Part shown: positions 42,245 to 54,746 of the stretch, piece after piece
Layout: the number at the start of each line of letters is the position of its first letter
Position numbering within the stretch: the stretch's first letter is position 1
From: Methylophilus sp. DW102
GTDB lineage: Bacteria > Pseudomonadota > Gammaproteobacteria > Burkholderiales > Methylophilaceae
NCBI RefSeq assembly: GCF_037076555.1
Contig: NZ_AP029023.1
Location: forward strand, 1,054,001 to 1,118,000
Direction of reading: 5' to 3'
Length of the DNA: 64,000 bases
The notes under the pieces: model-generated
What the model was told of the DNA's origin: nothing
The model's database searches: none
The model's input: only the letters and a program-made list of their open reading frames with translations
Translations under genes and position numbers: made by a program

Positions 42245-42282
42245 GATTTTTTCAGCAAGCTTGTTAGCATCCAAGCAGTTTT
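42245..42282 (-). pseudogene. Relic copy of the dps 3' end
   Basis: Read on the minus strand this stretch gives K-T-A-W-M-L-T-S-L-L-K-K, against [12 protein letters not shown] at the end of dps (42350-42390). The DNA match is about 30 of 38 bases, with no such likeness on either side. It lies 70-110 bases past the dps stop. It looks like a partial tandem duplication now outside any gene. Confidence 0.65.
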
Positions 42283-42349
42283 GTGGCTTAGGCGGCTTTG
42301 CTTAACATCGGCTAAGCCGAGTGAGCCTACAACGAAAGACTGCTCGGAA

Positions 42350-42814
42350 TTATTTTTCCAACAGGCTTCTTAGCATCCAAGCAGTCTTTTCATGCACCTG
42401 CAGGCGTTGAGTCAGCAAGTCAGCCGTGGCTTCATCAGAGGCTTTCTCGGCTGCCGGGAACACGCTACGTGCTGTGCGGCAAACCGCTTCGTGACCAGCC
42501 ACCAGTTCGCTGATCATGTCGTTGGCTTTAGGCACGTCCACGGTTTCTTCAATGGAAGTCAACTTGGAAAATTGTGCGTAAGTGCCTGGCGCATACACGC
42601 CCAGTGAACGGATACGCTCAGCCACCAGGTCTACGGCCAATGCGAGCTCGGTGTATTGTGTTTCAAACATCAAATGCAAGGTATTGAACATCGGGCCAGT
42701 GACGTTCCAATGAAAATAGTGCGTTTTAAGATATAACGTGTAAGTGTCAGCCAGCAGCTTGGACAAGCCTTGCGCGATTTCCTGGCGGTTTTCATTGTTA
42801 ATTCCGATATCCAT
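42350..42814 (-). CDS. dps: Dps-family DNA-binding ferritin-like protein
   Basis: 154 aa from the ATG at 42814 ([11 protein letters not shown]), with AGGAG five bases upstream; an in-frame extension to 42889 lacks support. The inter-subunit ferroxidase motif shows [12 protein letters not shown] and the matching acidic site [11 protein letters not shown]. Dps dodecamers oxidise and store iron with H2O2 and protect DNA. The N-terminus has few Lys/Arg, so DNA binding is uncertain, as in Dps-like mini-ferritins. It is divergent from ftsK. Confidence 0.95.
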   Translation of the reverse strand: MDIGINNENRQEIAQGLSKLLADTYTLYLKTHYFHWNVTGPMFNTLHLMFETQYTELALAVDLVAERIRSLGVYAPGTYAQFSKLTSIEETVDVPKANDMISELVAGHEAVCRTARSVFPAAEKASDEATADLLTQRLQVHEKTAWMLRSLLEK

Positions 42815-42877
42815 GAGCTCTCCTTGTGAGTGATTAGGGTATTTTAGAACCTCGTTCCCCTGTCTGCAATTTGATTT

Positions 42878-42886
42878 TGCTATAAT
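42878..42886 (+). promoter_or_regulatory. Extended -10 promoter of ftsK
   Basis: TGC-TATAAT at 42878-42886 is a perfect extended -10 element (TGnTATAAT), 38 bases before the ftsK start. No TTGACA-like -35 is present, as is common with extended -10 promoters. Confidence 0.6.
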
Positions 42887-42923
42887 CATTTAAGTTCACT
42901 CTTGCAGAGAAAGAGACAACATA

Positions 42924-45239
42924 TTGTTTTTTAATAAGAAAAAAGCCGCTAATGTCCGTCTGGAAAAAGTCTCGACGGAAAAACAGCTGCGCGACGCCAA
43001 GCTTATCCGTGAAGTTGCCTGGATTGCGCTGGCGGCACTCGGTGTTTTTTTGGCGGTGATTTTACTGACTTACTCGCATGAAGATCCAGGCTGGACGCAC
43101 GCGGTGGGGGAGAGTGACCGCATTCACAATGCAGGCGGCACGGTAGGTGCCTGGATGGCCGATATTTTTCTGTCTCTGTTTGGATTTTCTTCCTGGTGGT
43201 TTGTGGTGTTGGCTTTTTTTGTAGTGTGGCTCATGTATCAGCGGTTGCACCAGAATGCGGCTGAAAAGCAGGATTGGTGGTTGAATGCCGTCGGTTTTGC
43301 CTTGATGCTGCTTGCCTCTGCAGCCCTGGAGTCTGGGCATCTGGTGAGTTTACCTGCTGATTTTCCACTCAAGCAGGGTGGGGTGATCGGTAGCGGCATC
43401 GACCATCTCCTGCGCAATATGTTTGGTTTTGCCGGATCTACCATGTTGTTGCTGGTGTTATTTGCCACGGCCTTTAGCCTGTTTACCGGCTGGTCGCTGA
43501 TCACCATGAGCGAACGGCTCGGTGAGTGGGTCATTCAGTTTTACCAATGGAGCGTATTGAAATACCAGGACTGGCAAGACCGTCAAGTTGGCCGCCAGGT
43601 GTTGCAGGCGCGTGAAGAGTTTGTCGAGGCGGAACGCAAGCGTATTGAAGACCGCAAGCCGGTGGAGATTACTGTGCCCGAGGTTGCCATCGCGCCAAGC
43701 GAGCGCGTGGCCAAAGAGAAACAGGCGGTGTTGTTTGAGGCCATAGAGCAGGAAGGCCTGCCACCGTTGCATTTGCTGGATGCGCCTAACCAGTCGGTGG
43801 AATTGCAATCGGCAGAAACTCTGGACTTCACCTCGCGCCTGATTGAGCGCAAGCTGATGGATTTTGGCATCGAGGTTAAGGTGGTCACTGCGCAGCCTGG
43901 TCCGGTGATTACGCGCTATGAGCTGGATCCGGCACCTGGTGTCAAAGGCAGCCAGATCACTAACCTGTCTAAAGATTTGGCGCGTGCCTTGTCTGTGATC
44001 AGCGTGCGGGTGGTCGAGACGATTCCTGGCAAAAGCTATATGGGGCTTGAAATTCCTAACCCCAAACGCCAGATCGTTTCACTCACCGAGATTATGGGTA
44101 GCCAGGCTTATGCCGATTTAAATTCGCCGCTCGCGATTGCCATGGGTAAAGACATCGCCGGCAAGCCGATTGTGGCCGACCTGGCGAAAATGCCGCATGT
44201 GCTGGTAGCGGGGACCACCGGTTCTGGTAAGTCGGTGGCGATTAATGCGCTGATTTTGAGTTTGTTGTACAAAGCGGAAGCCAGCCGCGTGCGCATGATC
44301 CTGATTGACCCGAAAATGCTGGAATTGTCTGTGTATGAGGGTATTCCGCATTTGTTGGCGCCGGTGGTGACCGATATGCGCCAGGCCGCCAATGCTCTCA
44401 ACTGGTGTGTGGCCGAGATGGAGCGTCGCTATAAACTGATGTCTACGCTGGGTGTGCGTAACCTGGCTGGCTATAACCAGAAAATTGTCGATGCGAAAAA
44501 ACAGGGTACTTCGATCCCGCATCCATTTAGTTTGACACCGGACGAGCCGGAGCCACTCGATGAAATGCCGTTGATCGTCGTTGTGATTGATGAGCTGGCT
44601 GACTTGATGATGGTGGTGGGCAAAAAGGTAGAAGAACTGATTGCACGCTTGGCGCAAAAAGCCCGTGCATCAGGTATTCATCTGGTGTTGGCCACGCAAC
44701 GCCCTTCGGTAGATGTGATTACCGGCCTGATTAAAGCCAACGTACCCACACGCGTGGCATTCCAGGTCTCGAGCAAGATAGACTCGCGTACCATTCTCGA
44801 CCAAATGGGCGCCGAAACTTTGCTCGGCCAGGGGGATATGCTATATCTGCCGCCCGGTAGCGGCTATCCGCAACGGATTCATGGTGCATTCGTCAGTGAT
44901 GGCGAAGTGCATAACGTGGTTAACTTCCTCAAGGCGCAAGGCGAACCAAACTACATTGAAGGCATTCTCACCAATGAGACCGAAGGCGGCGACCTGGATA
45001 GCCTGGGTGGTGGCGAGGCCAGTGCGGGCGGCGAAAAAGACCCGCTGTATGATGAAGCAGTGGCGATTGTGCTCAAAACACGCCGCGCCTCTATCTCATC
45101 GGTGCAGCGTCAATTGCGCATAGGCTACAACCGCGCTGCCCGCCTGATCGAAGATATGGAACGTGCCGGACTGGTCTCTGCCATGCAAAGCAATGGCAAC
45201 CGTGAGGTATTAGTGAAAGCCGGAGGAGACCATGAATAA
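42924..45239 (+). CDS. ftsK: DNA translocase FtsK
   Basis: 771 aa. Four membrane helices lie in the first 190 residues; a short linker follows (E. coli FtsK has a much longer one). The RecA-like motor has Walker A GTTGSGKS (430-437) and Walker [13 protein letters not shown]. The C-terminal gamma winged helix ([30 protein letters not shown]) reads KOPS sites and activates XerCD. FtsK couples division with chromosome dimer resolution. The TTG start at 42924 is used as no ATG precedes the first helix. It overlaps lolA by 8 bases. Confidence 0.97.
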   Translation: MFFNKKKAANVRLEKVSTEKQLRDAKLIREVAWIALAALGVFLAVILLTYSHEDPGWTHAVGESDRIHNAGGTVGAWMADIFLSLFGFSSWWFVVLAFFVVWLMYQRLHQNAAEKQDWWLNAVGFALMLLASAALESGHLVSLPADFPLKQGGVIGSGIDHLLRNMFGFAGSTMLLLVLFATAFSLFTGWSLITMSERLGEWVIQFYQWSVLKYQDWQDRQVGRQVLQAREEFVEAERKRIEDRKPVEITVPEVAIAPSERVAKEKQAVLFEAIEQEGLPPLHLLDAPNQSVELQSAETLDFTSRLIERKLMDFGIEVKVVTAQPGPVITRYELDPAPGVKGSQITNLSKDLARALSVISVRVVETIPGKSYMGLEIPNPKRQIVSLTEIMGSQAYADLNSPLAIAMGKDIAGKPIVADLAKMPHVLVAGTTGSGKSVAINALILSLLYKAEASRVRMILIDPKMLELSVYEGIPHLLAPVVTDMRQAANALNWCVAEMERRYKLMSTLGVRNLAGYNQKIVDAKKQGTSIPHPFSLTPDEPEPLDEMPLIVVVIDELADLMMVVGKKVEELIARLAQKARASGIHLVLATQRPSVDVITGLIKANVPTRVAFQVSSKIDSRTILDQMGAETLLGQGDMLYLPPGSGYPQRIHGAFVSDGEVHNVVNFLKAQGEPNYIEGILTNETEGGDLDSLGGGEASAGGEKDPLYDEAVAIVLKTRRASISSVQRQLRIGYNRAARLIEDMERAGLVSAMQSNGNREVLVKAGGDHE

Positions 45240-45855
45240 AGTATTTACCCGAGTGCTGCTGGCGTTATGTAGCGTATGTCTCATTTCAACAGCATTTGCC
45301 GATGGCATCGATGATTTAAAGCAGTTCTATCAGAGCACGCACGCCATGCGCGCCAACTTCAAGCAGACCGTATTTGACCAGAAAGGTCGCAAGCTGCAAG
45401 AGGTCAACGGCACCATGCTATTGCAGCGGCCCAACAAATTCCGCTGGGATTATCAAAAGCCTTACGAGCAGCAAATCATCAGTGATGGCCGTCAGGTGTT
45501 TTTGTTTGATGTCGACTTGCAGCAAGTCACGCTGCGTGCGGTAGATAAAGTATTAGGCACCAGTCCCGCGGCTTTGCTGGCAGGTGGTCCTAATGTGGAA
45601 GAGAGCTTCCGTCTCACGCGTTTGCTCGATTTTGAGGGCTTGCAACGCGTACAGGCCAAGCCAATTCAAAAAGACAGTGGTTTTCAGGTGGTGATTATTT
45701 CCTTCAGCCAAGGCAAGCTGGCTGAAATGCGGCTGGTGGATGCGTTTGGTCAAAGCACGCATATCGTGTTTTCAAACGTGGAAGTGAACCCCAACCTCAA
45801 CGCCAACCAGTTTCTGTTTACTGTGCCCAAAGGGGTGGATGTCGTTGGCGAGTAG
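45232..45855 (+). CDS. lolA: Outer-membrane lipoprotein carrier LolA
   Basis: 207 aa periplasmic chaperone that carries lipoproteins from LolCDE to LolB. Signal peptide [23 protein letters not shown] (cleavage near 23) is cut before DGIDDL. The mature protein shows [18 protein letters not shown] and the typical [12 protein letters not shown], and ends in [28 protein letters not shown] precedes the ATG, which overlaps ftsK by 8 bases. The ftsK-lolA-rarA-serS order is conserved in many proteobacteria. Confidence 0.96.
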   Translation: MNKVFTRVLLALCSVCLISTAFADGIDDLKQFYQSTHAMRANFKQTVFDQKGRKLQEVNGTMLLQRPNKFRWDYQKPYEQQIISDGRQVFLFDVDLQQVTLRAVDKVLGTSPAALLAGGPNVEESFRLTRLLDFEGLQRVQAKPIQKDSGFQVVIISFSQGKLAEMRLVDAFGQSTHIVFSNVEVNPNLNANQFLFTVPKGVDVVGE

Positions 45856-45879
45856 CCAGTAGACCGCGCCAGAATCATC

Positions 45880-48476
<2,597 letters not shown>

Positions 48477-48496
48477 TAGATTCAATCGCTGTTTTT

Positions 48497-48528
48497 AAAA
48501 TGCCTTGGTTGATAGCCAAGGCATTTTT
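48497..48528 (+). terminator. Terminator after serS
   Basis: AAAATGCCTTGG / CCAAGGCATTTTT with a 7-base loop (48497-48508, 48516-48528), 20 bases past the serS stop. Confidence 0.93.
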
Positions 48529-48544
48529 ATTTCTAACTAGTATG

Positions 48545-48693
48545 TGTGACATGGCATCAATTGTTGCGATCAATGACTCAGAAAATTGTACTTATTATCA
48601 GAAACTGCATGTCACAAAAATTTCATGCAACTTTACTTAACTCCTAAGCACATACGTATATGTCATTCACAGAAAAATGACATTGGTATGACA
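48545..48693. promoter_or_regulatory. Cluster of TGTCA/TGACA motifs before a secreted protein gene
   Basis: TGTGACATG at 48545-48553 and its exact complement CATGTCACA at 48608-48616; TGTCAT at 48661 paired with ATGACA at 48677; a further ATGACA at 48688. All lie in the 199 bases between the serS terminator and the secreted protein start at 48728. They resemble the palindrome halves at 39099-39116. A regulator binding several sites is possible; no promoter boxes stand out. Confidence 0.4.
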
Positions 48694-48727
48694 AATCTAT
48701 GAAATTTGTTAAACAGGAGCTGAGATC

Positions 48728-49003
48728 ATGAAAACATCACTACGTTTTATCCCTTTATCATTGTTCATTTTTTGCGCCAGCGTGCAATCTACCCCGTTTG
48801 ACGCAGGCAATGGTAAACAAGGTTTTAAATTGACTTGCAGTGAATTCAATAGCAGTTTAGAGGAGTGCAAAACCAAGGCCAAAGACCTATGCGCCAGTGA
48901 TTTCAAGTTGGTGGAACATCATGTGCTCGATCACCCAGATGCGGGGGATGGTTTTTATATGCCAACAGAACACCATTTGGTGGTTGAATGCAACAAAACT
49001 TAA
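48728..49003 (+). CDS. Small secreted hypothetical protein
   Basis: 91 aa. A signal peptide (MKTSLRFIPLSLFIFCASVQS) precedes a mature part of about 70 residues with four Cys (LTCSEF, EECKT, LCASDF, VECNK), which could form two disulfides. It ends in HHLVVECNKT. I recognise no family. GGAG lies 10 bases before the ATG. The motif-rich upstream region suggests regulated expression. Confidence 0.7.
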   Translation: MKTSLRFIPLSLFIFCASVQSTPFDAGNGKQGFKLTCSEFNSSLEECKTKAKDLCASDFKLVEHHVLDHPDAGDGFYMPTEHHLVVECNKT

Positions 49004-49016
49004 TGGTTTGAATTTT

Positions 49017-50477
49017 TTATGATGCCCTGGCTAACAACCAGGGCATTTTTATGTCTGCGATTTTGTATGGGTCTACGCCAGGGTCATAGGGCGGAAAGTA
49101 TTTTTGCATGATCTGGTAATAGCTTCTGACCAGCTCGGTGTAGATCACGGGCGCGCCGCAGCTGCAGTAGCCATGTTTGGCGTTAACGTAGTGGGTGGGA
49201 TCGTTGAGCAGTTGGTAGCCGCGTTTGACGTCTGCCCAGCTATCGGGATTGAGGCCCAGGCGCTGGGCAATGATGCGGGCATCTTCGAGGTGGCCGACGC
49301 CGTTGTTATAGGCAGCCAGGGTCATAAAAGTACGGTCAGGTTCGGGAATGCGTGCGGGAATGCGGTCTTTCATCCACAGAAAAAACTTGGCGCCAGCCAT
49401 CACGCTTTGCTTGGGGTCGAGGCGGTCGGTGACGTTCATCATATTAGAGGTTTGTTCGGTGAGCATCATGAGCCCGCGTACATTGGTGGGCGAGGTGCTG
49501 TAATTATCCCAGTGAGATTCCTGGTAGCTGAGCGCGGCCAGCAGTCGCCAGTCGATGTCGGTGATTTCTTGCGCGTTTTTAAACAGGCGGATATACCTGG
49601 GCAGCAAGGTCTGCGATTTGGTGAGGAAGGTAACCACATCGACCGGTTTTAAACGTTTGGTATGGCCGTGATAGCGGTCAACCAGGTTGCGCAGTACACC
49701 ATTTTTTTCGATCTGCTTGAAAAAAGCCTGTACTTGTTTGAGCCGCGGTTCGCCATGCAGTTTGTTTAGCGCCCAGGCGATTTTGTCGGCCTGGCCGAGC
49801 ATCATGCCAGCATCCAGCTGCGGATAGTTATATTGCAAGATCGCCAGCAGGTGATTGTCTGCCACGGTAAAGTCGATCTCATTGCGTGCCACCGCTTCAA
49901 TCAGTTGCTCTGAGCTCATTTTGTCGGATTCTTTCCAGGTCAGGCCCGGATACTTGGCCTGCAGCTCGCGCATGCGTTCAACAAAACTGGTGCTTTTGGG
50001 CAGCACAATGCGTTTATTCAAAAGCGCATTGGCATGAGTCGGCTCACTGTTTTTATCGCGGTTAAACACCACCATGGACTGCACCTGGTTAAACGCCGGT
50101 CCAAACAGCACTTGGCGTTTACGCGCAGGGGTGATACTGATGTCGGCGGCGGCAATGTCGGCGTCGCCTTTGAGCAGGGTTGGGAACACTTTGGAAAAGC
50201 TGTCTACCACCACGAATTCGAGTTTATACGGCGGCCCCAAAAAATCGACAAAGCGTTTGGCCAGGTCATATTCCAGTCCGGCGTAATTGTTCTGGCTGTC
50301 GATAAAGTAGGTGCTGGGGCTATTGATCGTAACAAAGCGAATGGTGTATGGATCCGGCTTGGGTTTGGCACGTGTGGCTGGTTTGGTATCACTATTATCG
50401 CTACACGCACTAAGCCCCAGGCAGAGCAGGGCCGTTAACCATGCGGCGCGAACCAAATGGGCAGAGAGAAAACGCAT
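49017..50477 (-). CDS. mltF: Membrane-bound lytic transglycosylase MltF-like
   Basis: 486 aa lipoprotein. The lipobox is LSAC (Cys25). The first half is a solute-binding-protein-like domain (SBP_bac_3, about 45-275; NYAGLEYDLAKRFVDFL). The second is an SLT transglycosylase domain with catalytic E320 (ALSYQESHW), AYNNGVGHLEDA and NPTxYV-type end motifs. It cleaves peptidoglycan to 1,6-anhydromuropeptides at the outer membrane. The C-terminal codons (MPWLLARAS) lie inside a terminator hairpin used by the convergent gene, an unusual overlap. Confidence 0.93.
   Translation of the reverse strand: MRFLSAHLVRAAWLTALLCLGLSACSDNSDTKPATRAKPKPDPYTIRFVTINSPSTYFIDSQNNYAGLEYDLAKRFVDFLGPPYKLEFVVVDSFSKVFPTLLKGDADIAAADISITPARKRQVLFGPAFNQVQSMVVFNRDKNSEPTHANALLNKRIVLPKSTSFVERMRELQAKYPGLTWKESDKMSSEQLIEAVARNEIDFTVADNHLLAILQYNYPQLDAGMMLGQADKIAWALNKLHGEPRLKQVQAFFKQIEKNGVLRNLVDRYHGHTKRLKPVDVVTFLTKSQTLLPRYIRLFKNAQEITDIDWRLLAALSYQESHWDNYSTSPTNVRGLMMLTEQTSNMMNVTDRLDPKQSVMAGAKFFLWMKDRIPARIPEPDRTFMTLAAYNNGVGHLEDARIIAQRLGLNPDSWADVKRGYQLLNDPTHYVNAKHGYCSCGAPVIYTELVRSYYQIMQKYFPPYDPGVDPYKIADIKMPWLLARAS
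49022..49050 (+). terminator. Terminator inside the 3' end of mltF
   Basis: ATGCCCTGG / CCAGGGCAT with a 7-base loop (49022-49030, 49038-49046) and TTTTT after it, 18 bases past the secreted protein stop. The whole stem is also coding sequence of mltF on the other strand. Confidence 0.88.
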
Positions 50478-50509
50478 GAGCCAGCAAAGCGGCAGTGAAA
50501 TGCCGCCAG

Positions 50510-51181
50510 TTAAACCCGTGTTGCGATCTGACCCTGATCTGCAATCAGGATGGTTGTGGCCAGTTTGGCAAAAATACCATGCTCAACCACGCCGGGGATG
50601 TTGTTCAGTGCTGCGTTGAGGCTATGCGCGTCCAGGCCAGCCTCAAACCGCATATCCAGCACCAGACTGCCGTGGCTGGTCATGCACAAGCCGTCTTTCG
50701 CCACATTGGGTCGTAACTCTCCGGTGCCGCCGATGGCTTCAATGCTGCGCTTGGCCGCTTGCCAGGCAAAAGGCATCACTTCAATCGGGATAGGGTAGTT
50801 CTGGCCAATATGAGGCACCAGCTTGCTTTTGTCGGCCACCACAATAAACTGTTTGGCCGCCTTGGCCAGCAGTTTTTCCATGACCAGATCATAGCCGCGG
50901 CCTTTGAGCAGCGTGTTGTCGGGCGTGATTTCATCCGCGCCGTCCACATAAAGGTCTATCTGGCTGAGCTGTTGCAGGCCCAGCACGGTCAAGCCAACGC
51001 TTTGCGCCTTGATCATGCTGATGGTGGAGCTGGCAACCGTGGTCACCCGCAGGCCTTGCTGCTGGCGTTGCGCCAGCGCTTCAATAAAGTAATTGGCGGT
51101 AGATCCTGTGCCCAGGCCTACGATCATCTCGTCTTTGACGTAGCTGGCAGCTTCCAGCGCGACGGCTTGTTTGTCATTCAT
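50510..51181 (-). CDS. rpiA: Ribose-5-phosphate isomerase A
   Basis: 223 aa from the ATG at 51181 (MNDKQAVALEAASYV); longer in-frame starts up to 51211 are possible but have poorer site spacing. Motifs: GLGTGSTANYFIE (phosphate loop), DGADEI (catalytic Asp), GRGYDLVMEKLLAKAAKQFIVV-type core ('KGRGYDLVMEKLLA'), and late VEHGIFAKLATTILIAD. It interconverts ribose-5-P and ribulose-5-P, a step that feeds the RuMP cycle if the host is a methylotroph. Divergent from mfd. Confidence 0.96.
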   Translation of the reverse strand: MNDKQAVALEAASYVKDEMIVGLGTGSTANYFIEALAQRQQQGLRVTTVASSTISMIKAQSVGLTVLGLQQLSQIDLYVDGADEITPDNTLLKGRGYDLVMEKLLAKAAKQFIVVADKSKLVPHIGQNYPIPIEVMPFAWQAAKRSIEAIGGTGELRPNVAKDGLCMTSHGSLVLDMRFEAGLDAHSLNAALNNIPGVVEHGIFAKLATTILIADQGQIATRV

Positions 51182-51243
51182 CTTTCTCATCTCCGTGCTG
51201 GGGTCATACATTTTATTCGCTCGGGCGTCTTAGGTGTCATTCC

Positions 51244-51274
51244 ATGACAGCCGATCGACGCTTGCAGTTATAAT
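51244..51274 (+). promoter_or_regulatory. Possible sigma-70 promoter of mfd
   Basis: TATAAT at 51269-51274 with ATGACA at 51244-51249 (19-base spacer), 65 bases before the mfd start. Good -10, loose -35. Confidence 0.35.
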
Positions 51275-51338
51275 AGCAAACTCGGCAGATTCGCCAACAA
51301 ATACTCATCTAACCTAAGCAATAAGAGTCTAATTTTTT

Positions 51339-54300
51339 ATGGCAGTTTCACTCCCCGTGATCGGGCATCCGCAGCGCTTTTCTTTTCAAAGTCAGGGCCT
51401 GGATAGCCAGGCATTAGCCGAGCTGGCTTGTGGTTTAAAAGCAACAAATACGCCTCTGGTCGTTTTAACGGCGAGTGCGTTTGAAGCGCAACGGCTGATG
51501 GACGAAATCCCGTTTTTTGGCAAAGAGATTGCCGTGCACTTGCTGCCAGACTGGGAAACGCTGCCGTATGACGTGTTTTCCCCGCATCCTGATTTAATCT
51601 CTGAGCGCCTGGCAACCTTGTATCAACTGAGCCAGAACCAGAGCAATGTGGTGATTGTGCCCATGGCGACCGCATTATTGCGCCTGCCGCCGGTGGCTTA
51701 CCTGGCAGCGCACTCGTTTATGCTCAAAAAAGGCCAACGGCTGGATGTGGAGGCCTTGCGCAATCAGTGTGCGCAGGCGGGTTACCACCACGTGAGCCAG
51801 GTGATGGCGCCTGGCGAGTTCAGCGTACGCGGCGGACTGGTGGATTTGTTCCCCATGGGCAGCGCCTTACCCTACCGCATAGACCTGTTCGATGACGAAA
51901 TCGAAACCATACGCACGTTTGATATCGACACCCAGCGTAGCGTCTATCCGGTGCCCGAAATTCGCATGCTGCCTGCGCGCGAGTTCCCTATGGATGAAGC
52001 GGCGATCACGCGTTTCCGCAGCCAGTTTCGCGAGTACTTTGAGGGCGACCCGCAACGCGCCAAAATCTATAAAGATGTGAGTAAAGGCACGCCCAGCGGC
52101 GGGGTCGAATGGTATTTGCCGCTGTTTTTTGAGCAGACAGCCACACTATTTGATTATTTGCCCGTGCAAACGGTCCTTTGCCTGCATGGGGACCTGGACA
52201 AGGCCGCACAAACATTCTGGGCCGATGCCAGTACGCGTTACCGCCTGATGGCACATGATGCGGAAAAACCCATCTTGCGCCCGGAAACATTGCTGCAAAA
52301 AGCCGATGAATTTTTTAAACGCACGCATGACTTCGCGCTGGTCACTCAGCAAATTGCCCAACAAACCGTTTTACCGCCTGTCGATGTAGATCGACGTGCC
52401 GAGCAGCCCTTGCACAAACTGAAAGCCTTTATCCAGCAATTTGACGGGCGGGTGCTGATTGCCGCAGAAAGCCTGGGCCGGCGCGAGACCATTGCGCAAC
52501 TGTTCAGCGATCATGGCCTGAGTTTTTCACTGGCTGAAGACTGGGCCGGCTTTGCACAATCCAACTTCCCGGTCATGCTCGGCGTGGCGCCCTTGCATCA
52601 GGGCATGGTGGATAAGGATGCGCGCGAGGGCGCGTTGGCGGTGGTCACCGAGGCCGAGCTGTATGCCAGCACCGTGCGCCAGCAGCGCCGCCGCAATCAG
52701 GAGAAAGCGCGCAATGCCGAAGGCATGCTCAAAGACTTGTCCGAACTGCGGCTGGATGACCCGGTGGTGCATGAGCAGCACGGGGTGGGGCGTTACAAGG
52801 GCCTTGTCAATATCGATTTTGGCGAGGGCGAGACTGAGCTGTTGCTGATTGAGTATTTTGGCGAAGACAAATTGTATGTGCCGGTATCGCAACTGTTTCT
52901 GATTTCACGGTATTCCGGTGGGCCGCCCGAGAGTGCACCATTGCACAGACTAGGTAGCGGCCAGTGGGAAAAAGCCAAGAAAAAAGCCCTCAAACAGATT
53001 CGCGATACCGCAGCCGAGTTGCTTAACCTATATGCGCAACGCGCTGCGCGCAAAGGCCATGCCTTTACCTTGGGCCTGCATGATTACGAGGCTTTTTGTG
53101 AAGGCTTTCCGTTTGAAGAGACGCCAGACCAGCTGGATGCTATCGAAGCCGTCATCAAAGACATGCAATCTGGCCGCCCCATGGACCGCCTGGTGTGCGG
53201 TGATGTTGGCTTTGGCAAAACAGAGGTCGCGCTGCGTGCCGCTTTTGTCGCAGTGATGGGTGGCCGCCAGGTGGCGGTGCTGGTGCCGACCACCTTGCTG
53301 GCCGAGCAGCATTACCAGAACTTTGTCGACCGCTTTGCCGAGTGGCCAATCAAGGTTGCCGAAATTTCCCGGTTCCGCACCGCCAAAGAGCAGGCCGAAG
53401 CCATCAAGGGACTGGCCGATGGCAGCATAGACATCATTATTGGCACGCACCGGCTGATTCAGAAAGACGTCAAATTCAAGAATCTGGGTTTAGCGATTCT
53501 GGATGAAGAGCACCGTTTTGGCGTGCGACAAAAAGAACAGATGAAAGCGCTACGTGCCGAGGTGGATGTGCTGACCCTGACCGCCACGCCGATTCCGCGT
53601 ACCTTGAGCATGGCCATGGAAGGCCTGCGCGAGTTCTCAGTGATTTCGACCCCGCCACAAAAACGGCTGGCGATTAAAACCTTCCATACCCCGTATTCGG
53701 ACGGCATTATCCGCGAGGCGGTCATGCGTGAGTTCAAGCGTGGCGGCCAGGTGTATTTTCTGCATAACGAGGTGGATACCATCTATGTCATGAAGGAAAA
53801 GCTGGAGAAAATCGTGCCCGAAGCCCGTATCGTCATCGGTCATGGCCAGTTACGCGAGCGCGAGCTGGAACACGTCATGCGCGACTTTTACCAGCAACGC
53901 GCCAACCTGTTGCTGTGTACTACCATTGTCGAAACAGGTATCGACGTGCCCACCGCCAACACCATGATCATCAACAAGGCCGATATGTTTGGCCTGGCGC
54001 AATTGCACCAGTTACGTGGCCGCGTGGGGCGTAGCCACCATCAGGCTTACACCTATCTGCTGACCGATCCGCACCGTAATATCACGCCGCAGGCGCAAAA
54101 ACGGTTAGACGCGATTCAGCTGCTGGAAGACCTGGGGGCAGGCTTTCACCTCGCCATGCATGACCTTGAAATCCGCGGCGCCGGTGAGTTGCTGGGCGAT
54201 AGCCAGAGTGGTGAAATGCAGGAAATCGGCTTTAACTTGTATTCCGATATGCTGAATCATGCCGTTAAACAGCTCAAGGCCGGCAAAGAGCCTGATCTTG

Positions 54301-54746
54301 ATGCGCCACTGGGGGTGACCACCGAAATCAATCTGCATACCCCGGCCTTGTTGCCCAACAATTATTGTCCTGACGTGCACGAGCGGCTGGTGATTTATAA
54401 ACGCCTGGCCAACTGCGAAGACGACGACGCGCTGGACGCCATGCAGGAAGAGCTGATCGACCGTTTTGGCCTGTTGCCTGAGCCCGGCGAGGCGCTGATT
54501 GCCTGCCACCGTTTGCGCATCGCCGCCAAAGCCTTGGGCATTATTAAAATCGATGCCTCTGACGCAGCCATTCAGTTGCAGTTTAATGTCAAAGCCGATC
54601 TCGATCCGCTCAAGCTGATCAATCTGCTGCAACGCGACAAGCGCTGCCGCATGAACGGGCCGGATAAATTACGTGTCACGGTGCAGCTTGGTAACCTCAA
54701 TCACCGTGTAGAATTAGTGAAAACCCTTTTGAAGGAATTTATGTAA
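51339..54746 (+). CDS. mfd: Transcription-repair coupling factor Mfd
   Basis: 1135 aa, the family length. In order: UvrB-like N-terminal module (VIGHPQRF ... PVPEIRMLPAREFPMDE), RNA polymerase-interacting CarD-like domain (about 465-550, HEQHGVGRYKGLV), and RecG-like motor with Walker A GDVGFGKT (621-628) and DEEH (722-725). The TRG region and C-terminal inhibitory domain follow. Mfd removes RNA polymerase stalled at lesions and recruits UvrA. Its stop overlaps the dedA start by one base (TAATG). Confidence 0.98.
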   Translation: MAVSLPVIGHPQRFSFQSQGLDSQALAELACGLKATNTPLVVLTASAFEAQRLMDEIPFFGKEIAVHLLPDWETLPYDVFSPHPDLISERLATLYQLSQNQSNVVIVPMATALLRLPPVAYLAAHSFMLKKGQRLDVEALRNQCAQAGYHHVSQVMAPGEFSVRGGLVDLFPMGSALPYRIDLFDDEIETIRTFDIDTQRSVYPVPEIRMLPAREFPMDEAAITRFRSQFREYFEGDPQRAKIYKDVSKGTPSGGVEWYLPLFFEQTATLFDYLPVQTVLCLHGDLDKAAQTFWADASTRYRLMAHDAEKPILRPETLLQKADEFFKRTHDFALVTQQIAQQTVLPPVDVDRRAEQPLHKLKAFIQQFDGRVLIAAESLGRRETIAQLFSDHGLSFSLAEDWAGFAQSNFPVMLGVAPLHQGMVDKDAREGALAVVTEAELYASTVRQQRRRNQEKARNAEGMLKDLSELRLDDPVVHEQHGVGRYKGLVNIDFGEGETELLLIEYFGEDKLYVPVSQLFLISRYSGGPPESAPLHRLGSGQWEKAKKKALKQIRDTAAELLNLYAQRAARKGHAFTLGLHDYEAFCEGFPFEETPDQLDAIEAVIKDMQSGRPMDRLVCGDVGFGKTEVALRAAFVAVMGGRQVAVLVPTTLLAEQHYQNFVDRFAEWPIKVAEISRFRTAKEQAEAIKGLADGSIDIIIGTHRLIQKDVKFKNLGLAILDEEHRFGVRQKEQMKALRAEVDVLTLTATPIPRTLSMAMEGLREFSVISTPPQKRLAIKTFHTPYSDGIIREAVMREFKRGGQVYFLHNEVDTIYVMKEKLEKIVPEARIVIGHGQLRERELEHVMRDFYQQRANLLLCTTIVETGIDVPTANTMIINKADMFGLAQLHQLRGRVGRSHHQAYTYLLTDPHRNITPQAQKRLDAIQLLEDLGAGFHLAMHDLEIRGAGELLGDSQSGEMQEIGFNLYSDMLNHAVKQLKAGKEPDLDAPLGVTTEINLHTPALLPNNYCPDVHERLVIYKRLANCEDDDALDAMQEELIDRFGLLPEPGEALIACHRLRIAAKALGIIKIDASDAAIQLQFNVKADLDPLKLINLLQRDKRCRMNGPDKLRVTVQLGNLNHRVELVKTLLKEFM

